Origin: Sipunculus nudus | Taxonomy: Eukaryota; Annelida; Sipuncula; Golfingiida; Sipunculidae | Direction: 5' to 3' | Assembly: GCA_026874595.1 (NCBI GenBank) | Contig: CM049316.1 | Location: 58,845,676-58,909,675 of the forward strand | DNA length: 64,000 nucleotides | Shown: positions 1 through 11,505 of the stretch, one piece after another | Numbering within the stretch: position 1 is the stretch's first letter | Layout: each line of letters begins with the position of its first letter | The notes under the pieces: generated by a model | Database searches by the model: none | Told to the model about the DNA's origin: nothing | What the model saw: only the letters and a program-made list of their open reading frames with translations | Program-made: the position numbers and the translations under genes

Positions 1-114
1 GTGTGTGTTAGTTTGCCAATTGGGTTGAGAATCAATATAAATATAAAAATATGTATGGAAATTACAGTATCCTACCCTGTCATGTGTGTATATTGTATGT
101 AAGTTTATGTAACT

Positions 115-118
<4 letters not shown>

Positions 119-154
<36 letters not shown>
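119..154. repeat. (TA)n microsatellite
   Basis: An uninterrupted run of TA dinucleotides about 36 bp long. It is a simple repeat with no associated feature. Confidence 0.97.
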
Positions 155-157
<3 letters not shown>

Positions 158-1185
158 TATACAGACTTATAGGTACATATGAACATGCATTTTTGTAGGT
201 GTGGTATGTCAGTTCAGTTGATGTTTATGAATCACTGGCAGATATTCAGATATTTCAGGTATTCCATTATGTAAACTGTAGCATCTTTATCTTCATATAC
301 CTGACAAATAGATAAAGATTCAAGAGAATAAAGAGAGAGAATAAAGTAAAAATATATATATACCTCTATCTGTAACCCACCCGATAATTTACAACACTCT
401 GTATAAAGCATTGTATAATCTCCACCCGCGCCAACCATACCCAAGTTTTATCGGATACATTTACACTACACAGCAGCATGTGGTAACATTCTATGTATAT
501 TTATCGTTTAGATTATATATGATCACAGCTTGCTTTCAAGCACTGCAGGTGTATCCCAAATATTTTCCTCTTAACTTACAGCGGGCTGTTATAGTAATTC
601 ACTCATTTCATAGAGTAAGCTTGATATCAAAGATCACTTGTTACAAAGAGTATATATTTAGTTGCTGACTTTAATCTATAGGATTAATTCATATGTCTCC
701 TGAAACTTGATAGACTATTAAATACCCAAACCTAATGACGTATAGGAGATTTGTTGCAAAGTTGCTAAATTGCAATTCTGCACTTTTATAGTTATTGAGA
801 CAATAAATGGCAGTATTTCTAAATATATTATTTATATCTCTTAAATATTAATATCATGAAACTAATGTGCACAGAGCTTGATAAATTGACCTTGCAGGTT
901 TGTAGGTTATGAGATAATCCCATTTAATTCTGATTGCTATAGTATTCTGTATTGATAAAGTATTGCCTGGAGTTTCAAATGTGACTTTTAAACTAATTAA
1001 TTTATTATCAATTTAATAAATTTATTAAATTTTTAAAATTTTTAAATTATTCAGTTTTACTTGCAAGTACACAGAGCAGCTTAGGAAATTTTCTAAACTT
1101 TCAAGTTTTCAAATATATCATTAATTAATATTATTTTATGCTTATTGGCAGATTTTAACTGAAATAATAATCAGGACTTATTCAA
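155..1185. other. AT-rich non-coding stretch
   Basis: AT-rich DNA with frequent stops in all frames. The one point of note is a pyrimidine-rich acceptor-like sequence ending in ACTTACAG at 581, followed after 33 bases by AGA|gtaagc. The 33 bases at 582-614 are open in frame, but pairs like this arise by chance in long AT-rich DNA. I see nothing else here. Confidence 0.6.
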
Positions 1186-1239
1186 AATGAAGCCAGGATC
1201 GTGTGTTGTGGCCATGAATTATGATCACATCAAGTATAG

Positions 1240-1487
1240 CTTGTACATACAAGTACACCAGCAGACAGGGAGTACCAGACATCCTGCTTTTTTTACCTGT
1301 ATTCACATTATAGCGATGTTAACGGACATCAGAGCTCCGCGATGCACATAACAGTTGTACAATCAGAAAGCCTTACCAGCTCCGCAGTTCATGACCCTGA
1401 CCAGTACAGTTCCGTGGTTCTGAGTATGGCACCAACTATATGTTATCCCACATGTCCGCTTGTCTGCTTTGTAGATGCTGTATAAAG
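1240..1487 (+). other. Candidate exon or conserved island
   Basis: A GC-richer island in AT-rich flanks. One frame is open for 81 codons, from the codon after TAG at 1237 to TAA at 1483-1485. An acceptor-like sequence (T-run, then ATTCACATTATAG) ends at 1313 inside this frame. From 1315 the peptide begins DVNGHQSSAMHITVV and is rich in Ser, Val and Thr. A donor-like AAG|gtaaaa follows the stop at 1488. I recognise no family. If it is an exon it would be C-terminal. A conserved non-coding element is equally likely. Confidence 0.2.
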
Positions 1488-1490
1488 GTA

Positions 1491-3599
1491 AAAACAATAT
1501 TTACATATCAATTTTATCTGTCCAGTCGTCCATGCATTTCACTTTGCGATAGCGGTTCCGTGATATGACGTGGTATATATGTCAGCTTCTGTTCAATAAG
1601 CGTCTTCCTCTTAACTCAGATGTGAGTTTCTCAAGGATAGAAAATTGTTAGTTTAAATCTAATAACTTCCTGTGTATTTAATTTTGTAAAAGGCTTAAAA
1701 ACTGATGTCATCTAGTTCTTCATACATAATTAATATATGCAGCTTGCATGCTCATGAATTTTAATAAAATTTATATATTTAAATTACTGTAAAATTAAAC
1801 CATATATTTATAGTGGCATAAATTTTATGCAAGGTGATTATTTTATTACTATTAACACTTTAACAATTTACTTCTAGTAACAGAATATGATTCTTAATTA
1901 TGATAACTGTATTAATAAAATAATTATCATAAATATTAATTTTAATTACTTGAGAGGGTCTCATTTTCAAGCAATAATTCTGTCTTGTGAAAATTTATAT
2001 ATCTTGGATACATACTGCATGTACTGCCCTATTAATAGTATTTTGGCACTTGCATTTAGTTTTCAAATAAAACTATAACCAAGAGACTATAATCTTCAGG
2101 TATTATATTTTAAATAAATATAAAAAGAATTATTAAGATATGTTTGTTTAAAATAAAATAGATACAGAAGTGCCATAATTGACTTAGTACAGTTACTCAG
2201 TAATATATATGACCATTTTCTTATATAACTTGTGTCACTTAATGTATTTTGGAATAATATATGTGAAAATTACAGTAATAAGTATATTATAATAATTAGT
2301 TATACCATGTTCCTTAATATAAAACTTTATAAAAAACGAAATGCAAGTCATCACACACTACATCCATATACATTTGTATGAAATTATTATTGATTTCATT
2401 TGAAAGAACTATGAACAAAATTTGATGATTTATTTGGTATGAGGAGAATGTTCACATAAGGTAGGAGAATTCTTAGAGAAATTTAGCTGAGGAGAATTGC
2501 TGGAAAAATTGTATATAGATATAAGTAATCAGCTTATATAGTGGGTCAGATATGCTTTACATAGATCTGGTCACAAATAATAAATTAAATGTCCAAAAGA
2601 ATTGAGCTAAATTTATAGTTTCCTATAAATCCAATATATCTAGCATTTTAATGAAATTATGATCTGTTTATCAGAATTTGTTAAATTACTAAAATTATAT
2701 ATTGTTGTTTTTACAGTTTTAAATATTTTAATATTATAGTAATGATAGGTGTTATTATTATTTATAAATCATTAATTATAAAATGGCATATTTGTAACAA
2801 GAATAAGTATAGTACTAATTAAAATAAATTCCAAAGTGTGATAGCACTTGTAGGACAAGTTATTTTAAATCATTATTTACCATGATTTGATTGTTTAAAA
2901 ATTAAACTTATAATGTAAATAATTTATAATCCATACTGCCTTCAGTGTAGACCTGTTGTATAACTGAAATCCCATGTGTTACTTATTGAACGGGAATACC
3001 TGCCCATATCCCAGACACCACATAGAACAGAAGGGTCAGTTTAAATATTTCAAATATTTGATATATAAAACTGTCTTGTTTTGCAAAATCTTTTGCCACT
3101 GCTGTTTAATTAGTTTCAAATTTGTAACTTTTACACAGGGTTCCTAATATTGTGATATGAGTTCATGAAATCAACCATTTTAAGTATTTTAAATGTGGTA
3201 AATAAATTATCTTGTTGTATAAAATACAACAATTGACATAATTTTCAAGGATAAATTTACTTAGATTAATATTTTCTCTATAGCATATCCATTTTAATGA
3301 CATAATCATTATGATGTCATAAAGGTAGTCATCAAATATGTATTATATCAGCCAAATCATCCAAATTCATAACAGATTAAGTAACTTTGGGGCAGTTTAT
3401 TGAAGTAAATCTCAGGTAATAATTATGCATTTGAATAGCAAATACACATTATTCAGATACTTACCTAATATATAGATATAAACAATTGATACAGGGCACA
3501 GACAATGATATAACTATGTGGTCTTAATTAATATTGATTTATTCCTAATCACATTAATCGTTATAATATCAAGAGGCTACTTATTCTAATTTATTCATG
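1491..3599. other. AT-rich non-coding stretch
   Basis: About 2 kb of strongly AT-rich DNA with many short A and T runs and dense stop codons. I see no gene, inverted repeat or tandem array. Confidence 0.6.
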
Positions 3600-4035
3600 G
3601 TGACTTATAAGCGCCATATCGGCCCTCTGACATTAGTCATTATGACCAGATTACTGGCTGTCAGAGTGCCTTTACATCTAGGTCTGAGGAACACATTATA
3701 AGGCCCCACGAGGATGCAAATATTTTGGTAATTTTGACAACACCTCATGGCCTACAGGTACACTGTCAATTGGTATAAACCAGACTAATCAATAACATTT
3801 TTATTATACTTTTTTACAACACCAAACATGAGCAAGAAAAGTTCCATTTAACTCAACATATTGGTAAACCTCTCCACATGTTTGTTGAATTTCAAACCGC
3901 ATGAATACAGGCATGGCTTGCAAGGGTTACTGGACACAGCCAACTTGTACACAATACAAGAAATGACTCGTTACCATAGAGACAGAGTTTCAGTTTGGGT
4001 TGTGAGTTCACATACATGTATTCTCTTGGGTTAAT
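3600..4035 (+). repeat. Dispersed repeat, copy A
   Basis: This stretch aligns for over 300 bp with the reverse complement of 55415-55790. Shared blocks include GTCAGAGTGCCTTTACATC near 3660, 'ggatgcaaat', 'atggcct', 'ataaaccaga', 'gggttactggaca', 'gccaactt' and 'ttaccatagagacag' near 3970. Small indels separate the blocks, so the copies are old. Neither has a clear open frame, A-tail or terminal inverted repeat, so the element class is unknown. An ancient SINE or the remnant of a longer element is possible. Confidence 0.75.
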
Positions 4036-5075
4036 TCAATATTTGTTGCACAATGTTTAGATTATGGGCTGTTTACCACAATATGAATGCAACATGATGG
4101 AAGACCACTACGATACATTCATAAATATTGCTTGTATCACAACCCATGTAGGCTTACCAGCCCAATTATCATTGCCTACTGAGTCAGGTTGTCATGGTTA
4201 GATGACTTATTGGCATAAAGATTAATTACTAATACAGACTAATTATGCAAATTTGTAAACACTTTGCTCATTTCTCTATAATCTGGTGATGTCGTGATGT
4301 ATTTCTTATCACAACATTTTATGTTGACTCTTAGCATGAAATCAGCATATGCCTTTTATTAATGAAATTTGTTGCATATGTATATTCAGGTAAATGATGA
4401 AATAATTATAATGGATCAATTTATTTCAAACATAGAGGTAAAATAACTTATGAACATGTACATTATAACCATTGGTTTTATTCACTTTTCACATAACAGC
4501 AGAGCCACCTTCTTCATTCTAAACAAATATTTTTTAAGTAGTTTCAAATATATATATTTTAACACAGTACTTATGCACTGTACTTATGTACACATGAATT
4601 TTTATGATTTTACTTTGTTATTTATTATTTTGATTCTCTATAAAAATGGTCTTTATTCTGAAAATAATACAAAATGAAATTATCACAAATAAAACCCTTT
4701 CGTGTGGTGCTTTATTCCAACATTAAAGGATGGACTTTGGAGAAATCACTTTGATTAGTTTATATACAGGTAATGGCTACTGTTGTTTGGGTCCTTCAGC
4801 TGTATCCTAATATTGATGTTGTAACATCATCCAGTAGCAGCTATGACATATTCTTAAAAAGTGAGAGTTCATTTGTTTAAACTTGTATCAAGGTCTGCTT
4901 TATTATCTCTTCTCTCATCTCATACTGTTTTCTGCATCCTTCCCCCCCCCCCCCCTCCAGAAAAAAAATCCAGCACTCTTGATGCAGGGAATGTGGTTAT
5001 ACACATCCGTGTTGTTGGCTCATAAAAAGTATGTTGGGCAGTTCACTGTTAAGTGATGGCAGTTATCTTTGCCAG
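4036..5075. other. Non-coding stretch with a poly-C run
   Basis: Mostly AT-rich DNA without a credible open frame. It holds a 14-base C run at 4942-4955 followed closely by an A run. I see no other structure. Confidence 0.6.
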
Positions 5076-5240
5076 GAATCAGCCGGGCCATTCTCACTAG
5101 TTGCATTATGGGTAATCAAGGTAAGCGTAATTGATTAACCAGGTGTGTGGCAGGTATAAGATTAAACTTTTAGAGCTGGCCTCAAGGGGGGATTTATAAC
5201 GGCATTTTTTTAGTCACCAGCTCCCTGTACGGAACACATC
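5076..5240 (+). other. GC-richer island with exon-like start
   Basis: An acceptor-like TTATCTTTGCCAG ends at 5075 and a strong donor AAG|gtaagc follows position 5120. The 45 bases between are open in two frames. Next to the donor is GTAATTGATTAAC, matching 11 of 13 positions of the HNF1 palindrome, and then CAGGTGTG, a T-box-like half site. I cannot choose between a 45-bp microexon and a regulatory island. Chance pairing of splice-like signals is also possible. Confidence 0.15.
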
Positions 5241-5520
5241 AGGTAATGTGTTTGTTTTTTTCCTGAGGCCCGGCATACATAGCTAGCTGGTATTATTACG
5301 ATAACATTTCTTTATAGGCATTTTGGTAAAATGTCACTGAAAGTTCTGAATGCCACTGTCATCCTGTCTTTGGCATAATGGGTATGAATTATTGTTGGTA
5401 ACAAACTGTACCACCGGGTGGTACACAGAGCATATGTATAAAAACATTCCCCGTGTGTAAGCATGGTACTTATATCCATCTGTACAGTGAGGCTTGTTAA
5501 ACATATTCTTTATATTATAG

Positions 5521-5560
5521 TTTCTTTCTTCTTTCTCTCGCTACTTCTTTCTTTCTTTCT
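5521..5560. repeat. Interrupted (TTTC)n microsatellite
   Basis: Pyrimidine tract made of TTTC and CTTT units with an interruption CTCGCTAC in the middle. Confidence 0.9.
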
Positions 5561-5609
5561 GGTTGACTAGTTCAGTCTACATATCCGTCTCTCTGTATAT
5601 TTGTCAGTA

Positions 5610-5780
5610 TAACCCTAGCAGCCTATTTTTACTTCAGAGGGGAAGGTCTTAGGTTCAAAAACCCCACCCAGTGCCTCCAAGGCAAAACTGTGTAACCTGG
5701 ATAGAATTTTTAGATGTGCCATGGTGTCTTAATGCCAGGCTATGATGTGAGGATTATTCCTAACACCTTACAAAAAAAAA
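5610..5780 (+). mobile_element. tRNA-like SINE fragment (family B)
   Basis: GGTTCAAAAACCCC at 5652-5665 is a good RNA polymerase III box B, with a weak box A-like TAGCAGCC about 36 bp upstream. It is followed by CACCCAGTGCCTCCAAGGC. The same order of box B then 'cacca(g)tgcctc' occurs at 45.29 kb and 58.57 kb, so these look like three degraded copies of one SINE family. An A-run at 5773-5781 may be the tail. I see no clear target-site duplication. Confidence 0.45.
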
Positions 5781-5827
5781 GGTGAATATCTTCTTCAGTA
5801 TGTACAAACCCTCTCCCTATTTATACT

Positions 5828-6313
5828 GAGTCCGGACTTAAGTCAGAGTTTTTAGGGACTTGGACTCAAGCATCCAGGCCTCAGACTTGTACTCGGAGGT
5901 AAGGACTCGAGAAAACAGGTCAAGTCCTGCCTGCATCGTGAGTCCTGTTTAAGGAAAGCTCTGTCACGTACCATAAAGACGTTTATATATGTATACAAAC
6001 TACCAACAGAATATCACAAAATATACCAAGATTTAGGTCTTCAATTGGAGCTAAATGTAATTAAACTTTAAAGTTAAAAGCCATGTGTAAACTAACATAA
6101 AGATACTTAAAAATGATAATCTCAAAGTTCCTTTTTAAATATCTTTTTATAAAGGGATTTTTACTGGACTCGGACTTGGACTCGGATTCCAGATGACTCA
6201 GACTCAAAGGTGGACTTGGACTCGAACCTCAAGGACTCGGACTTGGATACAGACTTATGGAGCCTGGACTCAGACTTGACTCAAACTTGGATGGTGTGGA
6301 CTTGACTATATCA
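5828..6313 (+). mobile_element. 'gactcggactt' element, copy 1
   Basis: Two arms rich in 'gactcggacttgg' motifs (about 5828-5945 and 6160-6313) flank a roughly 215-bp core of ordinary AT-rich sequence. The same order of arms and core recurs at 27712-28225 in the same orientation. Shared core words are 'gtcac...ataaagac', 'tataccaag', 'gagct(a)aatgtaat', 'gtgtaaact'/'gtgtgaact' and 'gataatct'. There is no open frame, so any mobility must rely on other proteins. The class is unknown to me. Confidence 0.75.
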
Positions 6314-7343
6314 CTTAATACCTTCATTCTCGTTCATTAGACCGTGCCACTAACAGGCCATTGACGGTTTCGTTACAGTTTTTGTTTTTCATGATTGGCT
6401 ATTTATCAGTCTGTGTCTGAATACATGGATGTACAAGTATCTGCACAAAAACATCCATTTAAGTATCTACATAAACAATATATACAGACACTTGAGTAAA
6501 TTATTTCTTAAATCAAGCCTATTTTGATGTGTACCTTGCATACATTGCTGGACCACACATTTACCAACTGTCAACTTCACGTTATCACACTATACATATA
6601 TACAAGTATAGCAGGTATTGTCCCAACAATAGCTCACCTTATCATCAAGTTTTGTCTGTCAGTGACAGAGAGATGACAGATTGACATTCTTAACAAGAAA
6701 CAGGGAAATGCGGACTTTAAATTGATGTCAGTTTTATATTAAATAAAAATTCTAGGTTATCACCCAATGTTTTGAGATACACCTCTACTAAGGCCGTACC
6801 AACCAAAAAAAATGTTCAATGGATTCATGGCTCCCATTTTTGTGCTGATCAAATTTTTGTGTATGAATAAGCACCAAGTCCTTGCCTAGTTTGCCAGTTG
6901 GTACTCTTCCCTTCAAAGAATTCATCCATGTTTCTTAGAAGATGGACTATTGTGTATTCCATGTGCCTCATTTCAACAGTCCATGTACATTGTTGCATTC
7001 TTTCTGCAATTTTAATTTTTTTTTCAGGACAAGTAAATCTAAAACAAAAAATTGCTATCTCTGGCTTCATTTTGTTCTCAGAGTCCATAGAACAATCTCT
7101 GTTTTTTGTGTGGCCTATTTGTTTCTTTACCAGGTGTTGTTGTATTTAAAGAAATGCCAGGTCAGCATTTTCTTATCCCCAGCATATATCCAGGATGTTG
7201 CTCAAGGCCATAAATTTAGATCCACATGCTGAGTCCCTTGCACCACTGACCAGTTCCTCTTAAGAAAGCGTGGACAGAGTGACTGACCACTATTCCATAT
7301 CATTATTTGTCACCTGTAGTCATACATTGTGGTCACCCACCAA
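6314..7343. other. Non-coding stretch
   Basis: AT-rich sequence with no repeat array. Short opposing open frames near 6850-7230 overlap one another on both strands, differ in no obvious way from chance, and match nothing I recognise. Confidence 0.55.
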
Positions 7344-7364
7344 GGTTAAGGCAAGCCCAACCAG
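7344..7364 (+). repeat. Left target-site duplication of SINE A
   Basis: This 21-bp stretch matches 7785-7805 at 17 of 21 positions, including GGCAAGCCCAACCAG against GGCAGGCCCAAACAG. The pair brackets the SINE exactly, from 7 bp before box A to the end of the A-tail. Confidence 0.7.
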
Positions 7365-7784
7365 CTTCTGTGGCTCAGGTGGAGAGCACAGCTGGGAATC
7401 CAAGCCGGGAGATTGTGAATTCCAATCTGAGCTGAGTTGGTGAGATTTTTCATGGTTGGCCCCCCACCCAGGGTAAGCCCTCTGTAGGCTTAATGGGAAG
7501 GCCATGCCCAGGGGTCGTCTTTTACTCACAAACAAGTGCACCTTTAGGGGTTTCCTCAGTGGTATGACCCAGCAGTAGGGATGGTCACGCACCCAGGGCC
7601 CGCATTTGCAGTAGTTATAGGCATGGTTGAAGCCAGGATATAAAATGAGAAGAAGTATGTGGCACTGGGCTTTCACCTCGTCTGAACCCAGAATGGAATT
7701 CTGCAGATGTACATATATGTAGTTAAGTTAGCATTAAAAAATGGAGGTGGTTACCTCCACCAAAAAATAAAAATAAAAAAAAAA
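7365..7784 (+). mobile_element. Full-length tRNA-derived SINE (family A)
   Basis: A 420-bp element with all parts of a SINE. Box A, TGGCTCAGGTGG, lies at 7371-7382 and a degenerate box B, GTGAATTCCAATC, at 7415-7427, with the roughly 45-bp spacing of a tRNA. An unrelated body follows. A hairpin GGAGGT-ggtt-ACCTCC (7743-7758) precedes an A-rich tail 'aaaaataaaaataaaa' ending at 7784. A 21-bp imperfect duplication flanks it. The 3' half recurs at 38163-38405. The family name is unknown to me; mobilisation would depend on a partner LINE. Confidence 0.85.
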
Positions 7785-7805
7785 GGTTTTGGCAGGCCCA
7801 AACAG
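7785..7805 (+). repeat. Right target-site duplication of SINE A
   Basis: The partner of 7344-7364 (17 of 21 identical), placed directly after the A-tail of the SINE. Confidence 0.7.
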
Positions 7806-7855
7806 GAGAGCACTCTTTATCTTTTGGTGAAAGCAGAAGGGAGGAGTAGGCAGGG

Positions 7856-8100
7856 AGACTTTGTAGCTCTGGGCAGATTTAAACCCGCATCTCCTTGTCC
7901 AGTAGACATCTTTGCTTTTATATTGGAATCTCAAGTTTAATATGTGGGATATGAACTCTGTACCTAAGTTTTCCATCTCAAGTCAATTTAATTTGTCAAA
8001 CACTAAGAGACCAGGGCATGTTTACTGTATTTGCATCTTTACAATATTCGCTGTGGTTGGGTTTGAACTCTGTACCATTTGACTTCTACACCTGCAGTTT
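7856..8100 (-). repeat. tRNA-like promoter fragments, minus strand
   Basis: Three box B-like words read on the minus strand: GCGGGTTTAAATCTG near 7880, GAGTTCATATCCC near 7950 and GAGTTCAAACCC at about 8059-8070. The last two share the preceding 'ggtacaga', so they look like related degraded SINE heads. No tails or duplications are visible. Confidence 0.3.
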
Positions 8101-8743
8101 TCTGTTGAGTCAGCATCTTAATTAGTGTAACATAAAGATATACATTCACTATGGAAAAAACACTGGTTGTCATCTTAGTACTGATTACTGTGGTTTTTCT
8201 TCATTTTCAGGAGGTTGAAATTTCAGGATTTTCAACTTTTCATTGTTTCACAAGGGTTACATTTTCGTGATCTCAACTTAAATCAATCGTCACAGATTTA
8301 TGAATTAATCATATTTAATAATAGGTGTGAAAATTGTAAGGATTTGTCAGGGATCCAGGTGAACATAAAACAAGTGGAAATTACTCATGAATATTAGCAG
8401 ATAATTCGAAAGATTTGACATAATTTATAAGAACAATCTTTTTAAAGACTCGTTTTCAGGGATGGGGCATATTATCCTTGAACATACTATATTTGTGATA
8501 ATTTCAGTTTCTCAAATATCGCAAATTTGGAAACCTCACCAAAAAAGGGCAAAAACAGTATTTACATTGTCAGTATGAGGTCAAAATATTGTGTCTTTTG
8601 TGATTTTATGATTTTGTGAAAGTTTTCTGTATATTCAATTAATACAGTTTGTGAACTGTTTCTTTCTCTTTGGCCTGCAGCTGATTCAGTGAAGTGTCAT
8701 AGTATATACATAAAAGGTGTGAATGCCAATGAAATAGCAGCCT
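8101..8743. other. Non-coding stretch with one strong acceptor-like site
   Basis: AT-rich sequence without repeats. A textbook acceptor-like tract, GTTTCTTTCTCTTTGGCCTGCAG, ends at 8680. The following frame is open for 22 codons (it includes GVNANEIAAYV) and then stops at about 8752. This could be a terminal coding exon, but no upstream exon is visible and the signal is not unusual at this length. Confidence 0.2.
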
Positions 8744-9130
8744 ATGTATAAAGCTTCAATCAGACAAACATGCCAACAAACTCACGCAAAGTGTGATCAA
8801 ACTCGCGATGAAAGTATCAAGGGAAACCTTTATTTATTCACAGGAACTTATTGTACAGCCCTCACTGGATATATAAGCGCTGCAAAACGAGACGGCCAAT
8901 GGAAACAATTTCTTTCAGCACTGTTGCATGCTGTGCTTATAGGTTATTGTCTGTCACAGCAGGGTATCAGACAGAGAGTGGTAATCACTTTGTTGCAAGT
9001 CGTGACCAGTTGTAATTATCATGATTATGGAGGAATAACAGTGGTGGCCGTTTTTATCACTGATGGCAATAAAGTAATAGTCACACCCGACCTTGGTCAT
9101 GTATGGCTCGTTTGTGCTAATTAATGACAT
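8744..9130 (+). other. GC-richer island, 126-codon open frame
   Basis: The island stands out from AT-rich flanks and holds an open frame of 126 codons (8744-9124), long for this background. The peptide has hydrophobic stretches such as FLSALLHAVLIGYCL and resembles no family I know. Its codons show no clear bias. Sequence such as 'caatttctttcagcactgttgcatgc' looks like a conserved non-coding element. I favour that over a gene. Confidence 0.2.
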
Positions 9131-10586
9131 ACACTCAGAATTTTGCGGTAATTAACTCATAACTTCACCTCTAGCAAAAAAAATGCTTCATTAAAATATA
9201 GTGATAGAGTAAAGAGCCGGAACTATAAAGTATATTACTCAGCGTGAGTAAATTAATATGTTGTATCATCTCACACCTGGTTGAAATTATAGGCGTATTA
9301 ATTGTATTTCTGTCAAACATGCTCTGTGTTATTAATTATATTATGACAGAAAACACTATGAGATGCTGTATATCATAGAAGTTACTGAGTGCAAAAAAAT
9401 GGCTCAGTGATAAAAAATCAGTATCAAGCATAGCATGCCAAGCTTCTCAGTGTATGCTTGATGTGCATAGCCCTCCGCATGAGTGGACCTGAAAGGCTCC
9501 TTGAGATTACAATACCTTACAGTCAACAGTGACCTCTGGTGCCCAGGTAAAGAACTGACAGCTTATTCATAAGGTTGAGTTAAAATACACACACACTTAA
9601 ATTTTCACAATTTGAGTGGAATATGAGGCAATATGCTGAATTCTTTGATATCCATATATTTGTCATTGTCTAGGTAACTCATATTTATAGAATAGTAGAA
9701 ACCCTTTATTGCAAAAAAGTTGTCAATTGTCAGCTATAATAATAGGTGTAAAAAGGGGAGAAATAGATTGGAAATGTATTCATAAAAAGGAGATATCAAA
9801 TTAACACCTGTGTAATATAAAGTAGCACCTGTCAATGAACATCCCTTGTATCATGGGGATTGAATGTTCAGGGGTGCAAATCCAGGTATTGCTTTACCTG
9901 AGCCAGAAGCCCAATAAGACCTCTGATCTCTTTGTTCAGAAGTCACATGTGTAATGAAATAGTCAATAGCAAGACAGCTTTAGACAGGTGTCAGTAAGAA
10001 GCACCAAGCATAAAAAAACATGATTGACTTGTGAGGGGTAGGGTTTCTTGGATACCTGATAGGGCGTGGTGTAAAGGCTTGAATCAATGAGAAGGCATTG
10101 TGGGTATTAGTTGACTTAATATCTACGGGTAGGGGGGGACACCTTACTCCATTGATCACCAATTAGAAAAGAACGTGATATCAGACCTTGGTTATACCCT
10201 CCTGGCAATATAGATCACAATTTTTTTCAGTGCCAATGCATTGTGGGAAGGCACAAAATACTCATGTTTTCAAAGTCTTGTCTGTACCCCCTGAGACAAA
10301 TTTGTCTTTATTTTAAAAAAAAACATGATTTATTGTCATCAGTATCCCTTCTGTTCTTAAAGAACTTGTATTTGTTTGAAATTTTTATTTAAATGATCAG
10401 GTGCACAAGTTTGTAAATGTAGTTGCCAGTGGGCTTATCATCCGTTCCTTTTCAAATGATTTCTAATAATCAATACCAACTTTTGAGGGAAGTCAAGGTA
10501 GATACACAGTGTAAGGACAGGATCTAGTGAAGTTTGCCACAATAACATTTTTCTTGTTCAAAACAAAACAAAACATTAAAAAACTA
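9131..10586. other. Non-coding stretch
   Basis: AT-rich DNA. One splice-bounded word is noted: acceptor-like AATACCTTACAG ending at 9522, then 24 open bases (reading STVTSGAQ), then CAG|gtaaag at 9547. Twenty-four bases is too short to separate from chance. A short (CAAAA)n stretch lies at about 10555-10575. Confidence 0.5.
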
Positions 10587-10878
10587 AGGCCAAAAAAAAA
10601 GGTATGGTTCTCAGGCACTTTTTTAAGAAATCAGTGCGTTCAGGCGATATTTAATTTTTACCTTTTTTTGCATGTTTCAGTAAAAAATGTCATATGATCA
10701 GGGAAAAACATGATGATAACAAAATTTTTTGAAAAACGGGTAAAAGCACTACATAACTAAGGAAATCTGATCAAAATTGTATTATTTTATCTTTGTGTAA
10801 GATGAAAATAAAAATTTTTGATGTGGGAGTTGACGCAGGCGGTGCCTGAGAACCCATACCTTTTTTTTTTTTTGGCCT
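10587..10878. mobile_element. MITE with 32/37-bp terminal inverted repeats
   Basis: The left end 10587-10618 reads AGGCC, nine As, then GGTATGGTTCTCAGGCAC. The right end 10842-10878 is its reverse complement except for a longer T run (13) and one extra base. The 292-bp element has no open frame and is therefore a non-autonomous DNA transposon. A clear target-site duplication is not visible, so the superfamily is uncertain. The near identity of the ends suggests recent insertion or hairpin-driven correction. Confidence 0.85.
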
Positions 10879-11229
10879 AAAAGTTATAAATTTAATATGT
10901 TTTTCAAGGTATCACAAAACTGTATATTGTAACATTGGGTGATAGTTCCAGTATTGAGGAATGATTTGTTATTTTATGTGTTGTTTTAACAAATCAAGAA
11001 CTTTAGTCACATGAATTTTAAATATTGAAAGTGATAGAAACTGTACTCCAGTCTGCCCGTTTGTCTGTCGTTGTTTAAAAAGAAAGTAAAAACATAATAA
11101 AATGACATTTCAAGGTATCTTGACATTGAGACAGTGTAAGATTGAGTGATATTAATATGCAGTGAGAGTAGTCCCGCAGCAAAGATGCAGAAAAGTAGAT
11201 GTGTTTGGTGTATGACATTTCAGCGATGA

Positions 11230-11502
11230 CTTTTGAGATTAACATATGAGGCTGAGAGACTCGCTGTCACAGTTCATATATTGAGGCAGGGGGGCCAGTG
11301 GGCTTCATCTTTGATGTTCAACCATCCTTATCTGGCGGGTCGGCTCCGTAGCAATTTAGTTACTCAGGGTGCTTCTCTATGGTTAGCTGATGGATATAGC
11401 AGATCCAAGGGTTCGTCTGTGACGCTGCGGTCTGTACCTGAAATGTCTCCATCAGACACCTCATATAAAAATCATTCCGACTCCAGTCCTTTGACTAACT
11501 AG
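11230..11502 (+). other. GC-richer island, 90-codon open frame
   Basis: An island clearly richer in G and C than its flanks, with one frame open for 90 codons between TGA at 11227 and TAG at 11500. It lacks an early ATG. The peptide is hydrophilic with basic and Ser-rich stretches (for example RSKGSSVTLRSVPEM) and is not recognised. It may be an exon whose borders I cannot fix, or a conserved non-coding element. Confidence 0.2.
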
Positions 11503-11505
11503 TTA

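Noticed and set aside
582-614. 33-bp microexon
   Set aside because: Good acceptor and open frame, but several such pairs are expected by chance in 64 kb and nothing around it supports coding.
7365-7440. Functional tRNA gene
   Set aside because: Box B is degenerate and a 420-bp body with A-tail and target-site duplication follows, so it is a SINE.
9523-9546. 24-bp microexon
   Set aside because: Too short to judge; splice-like signals at this spacing are expected by chance.
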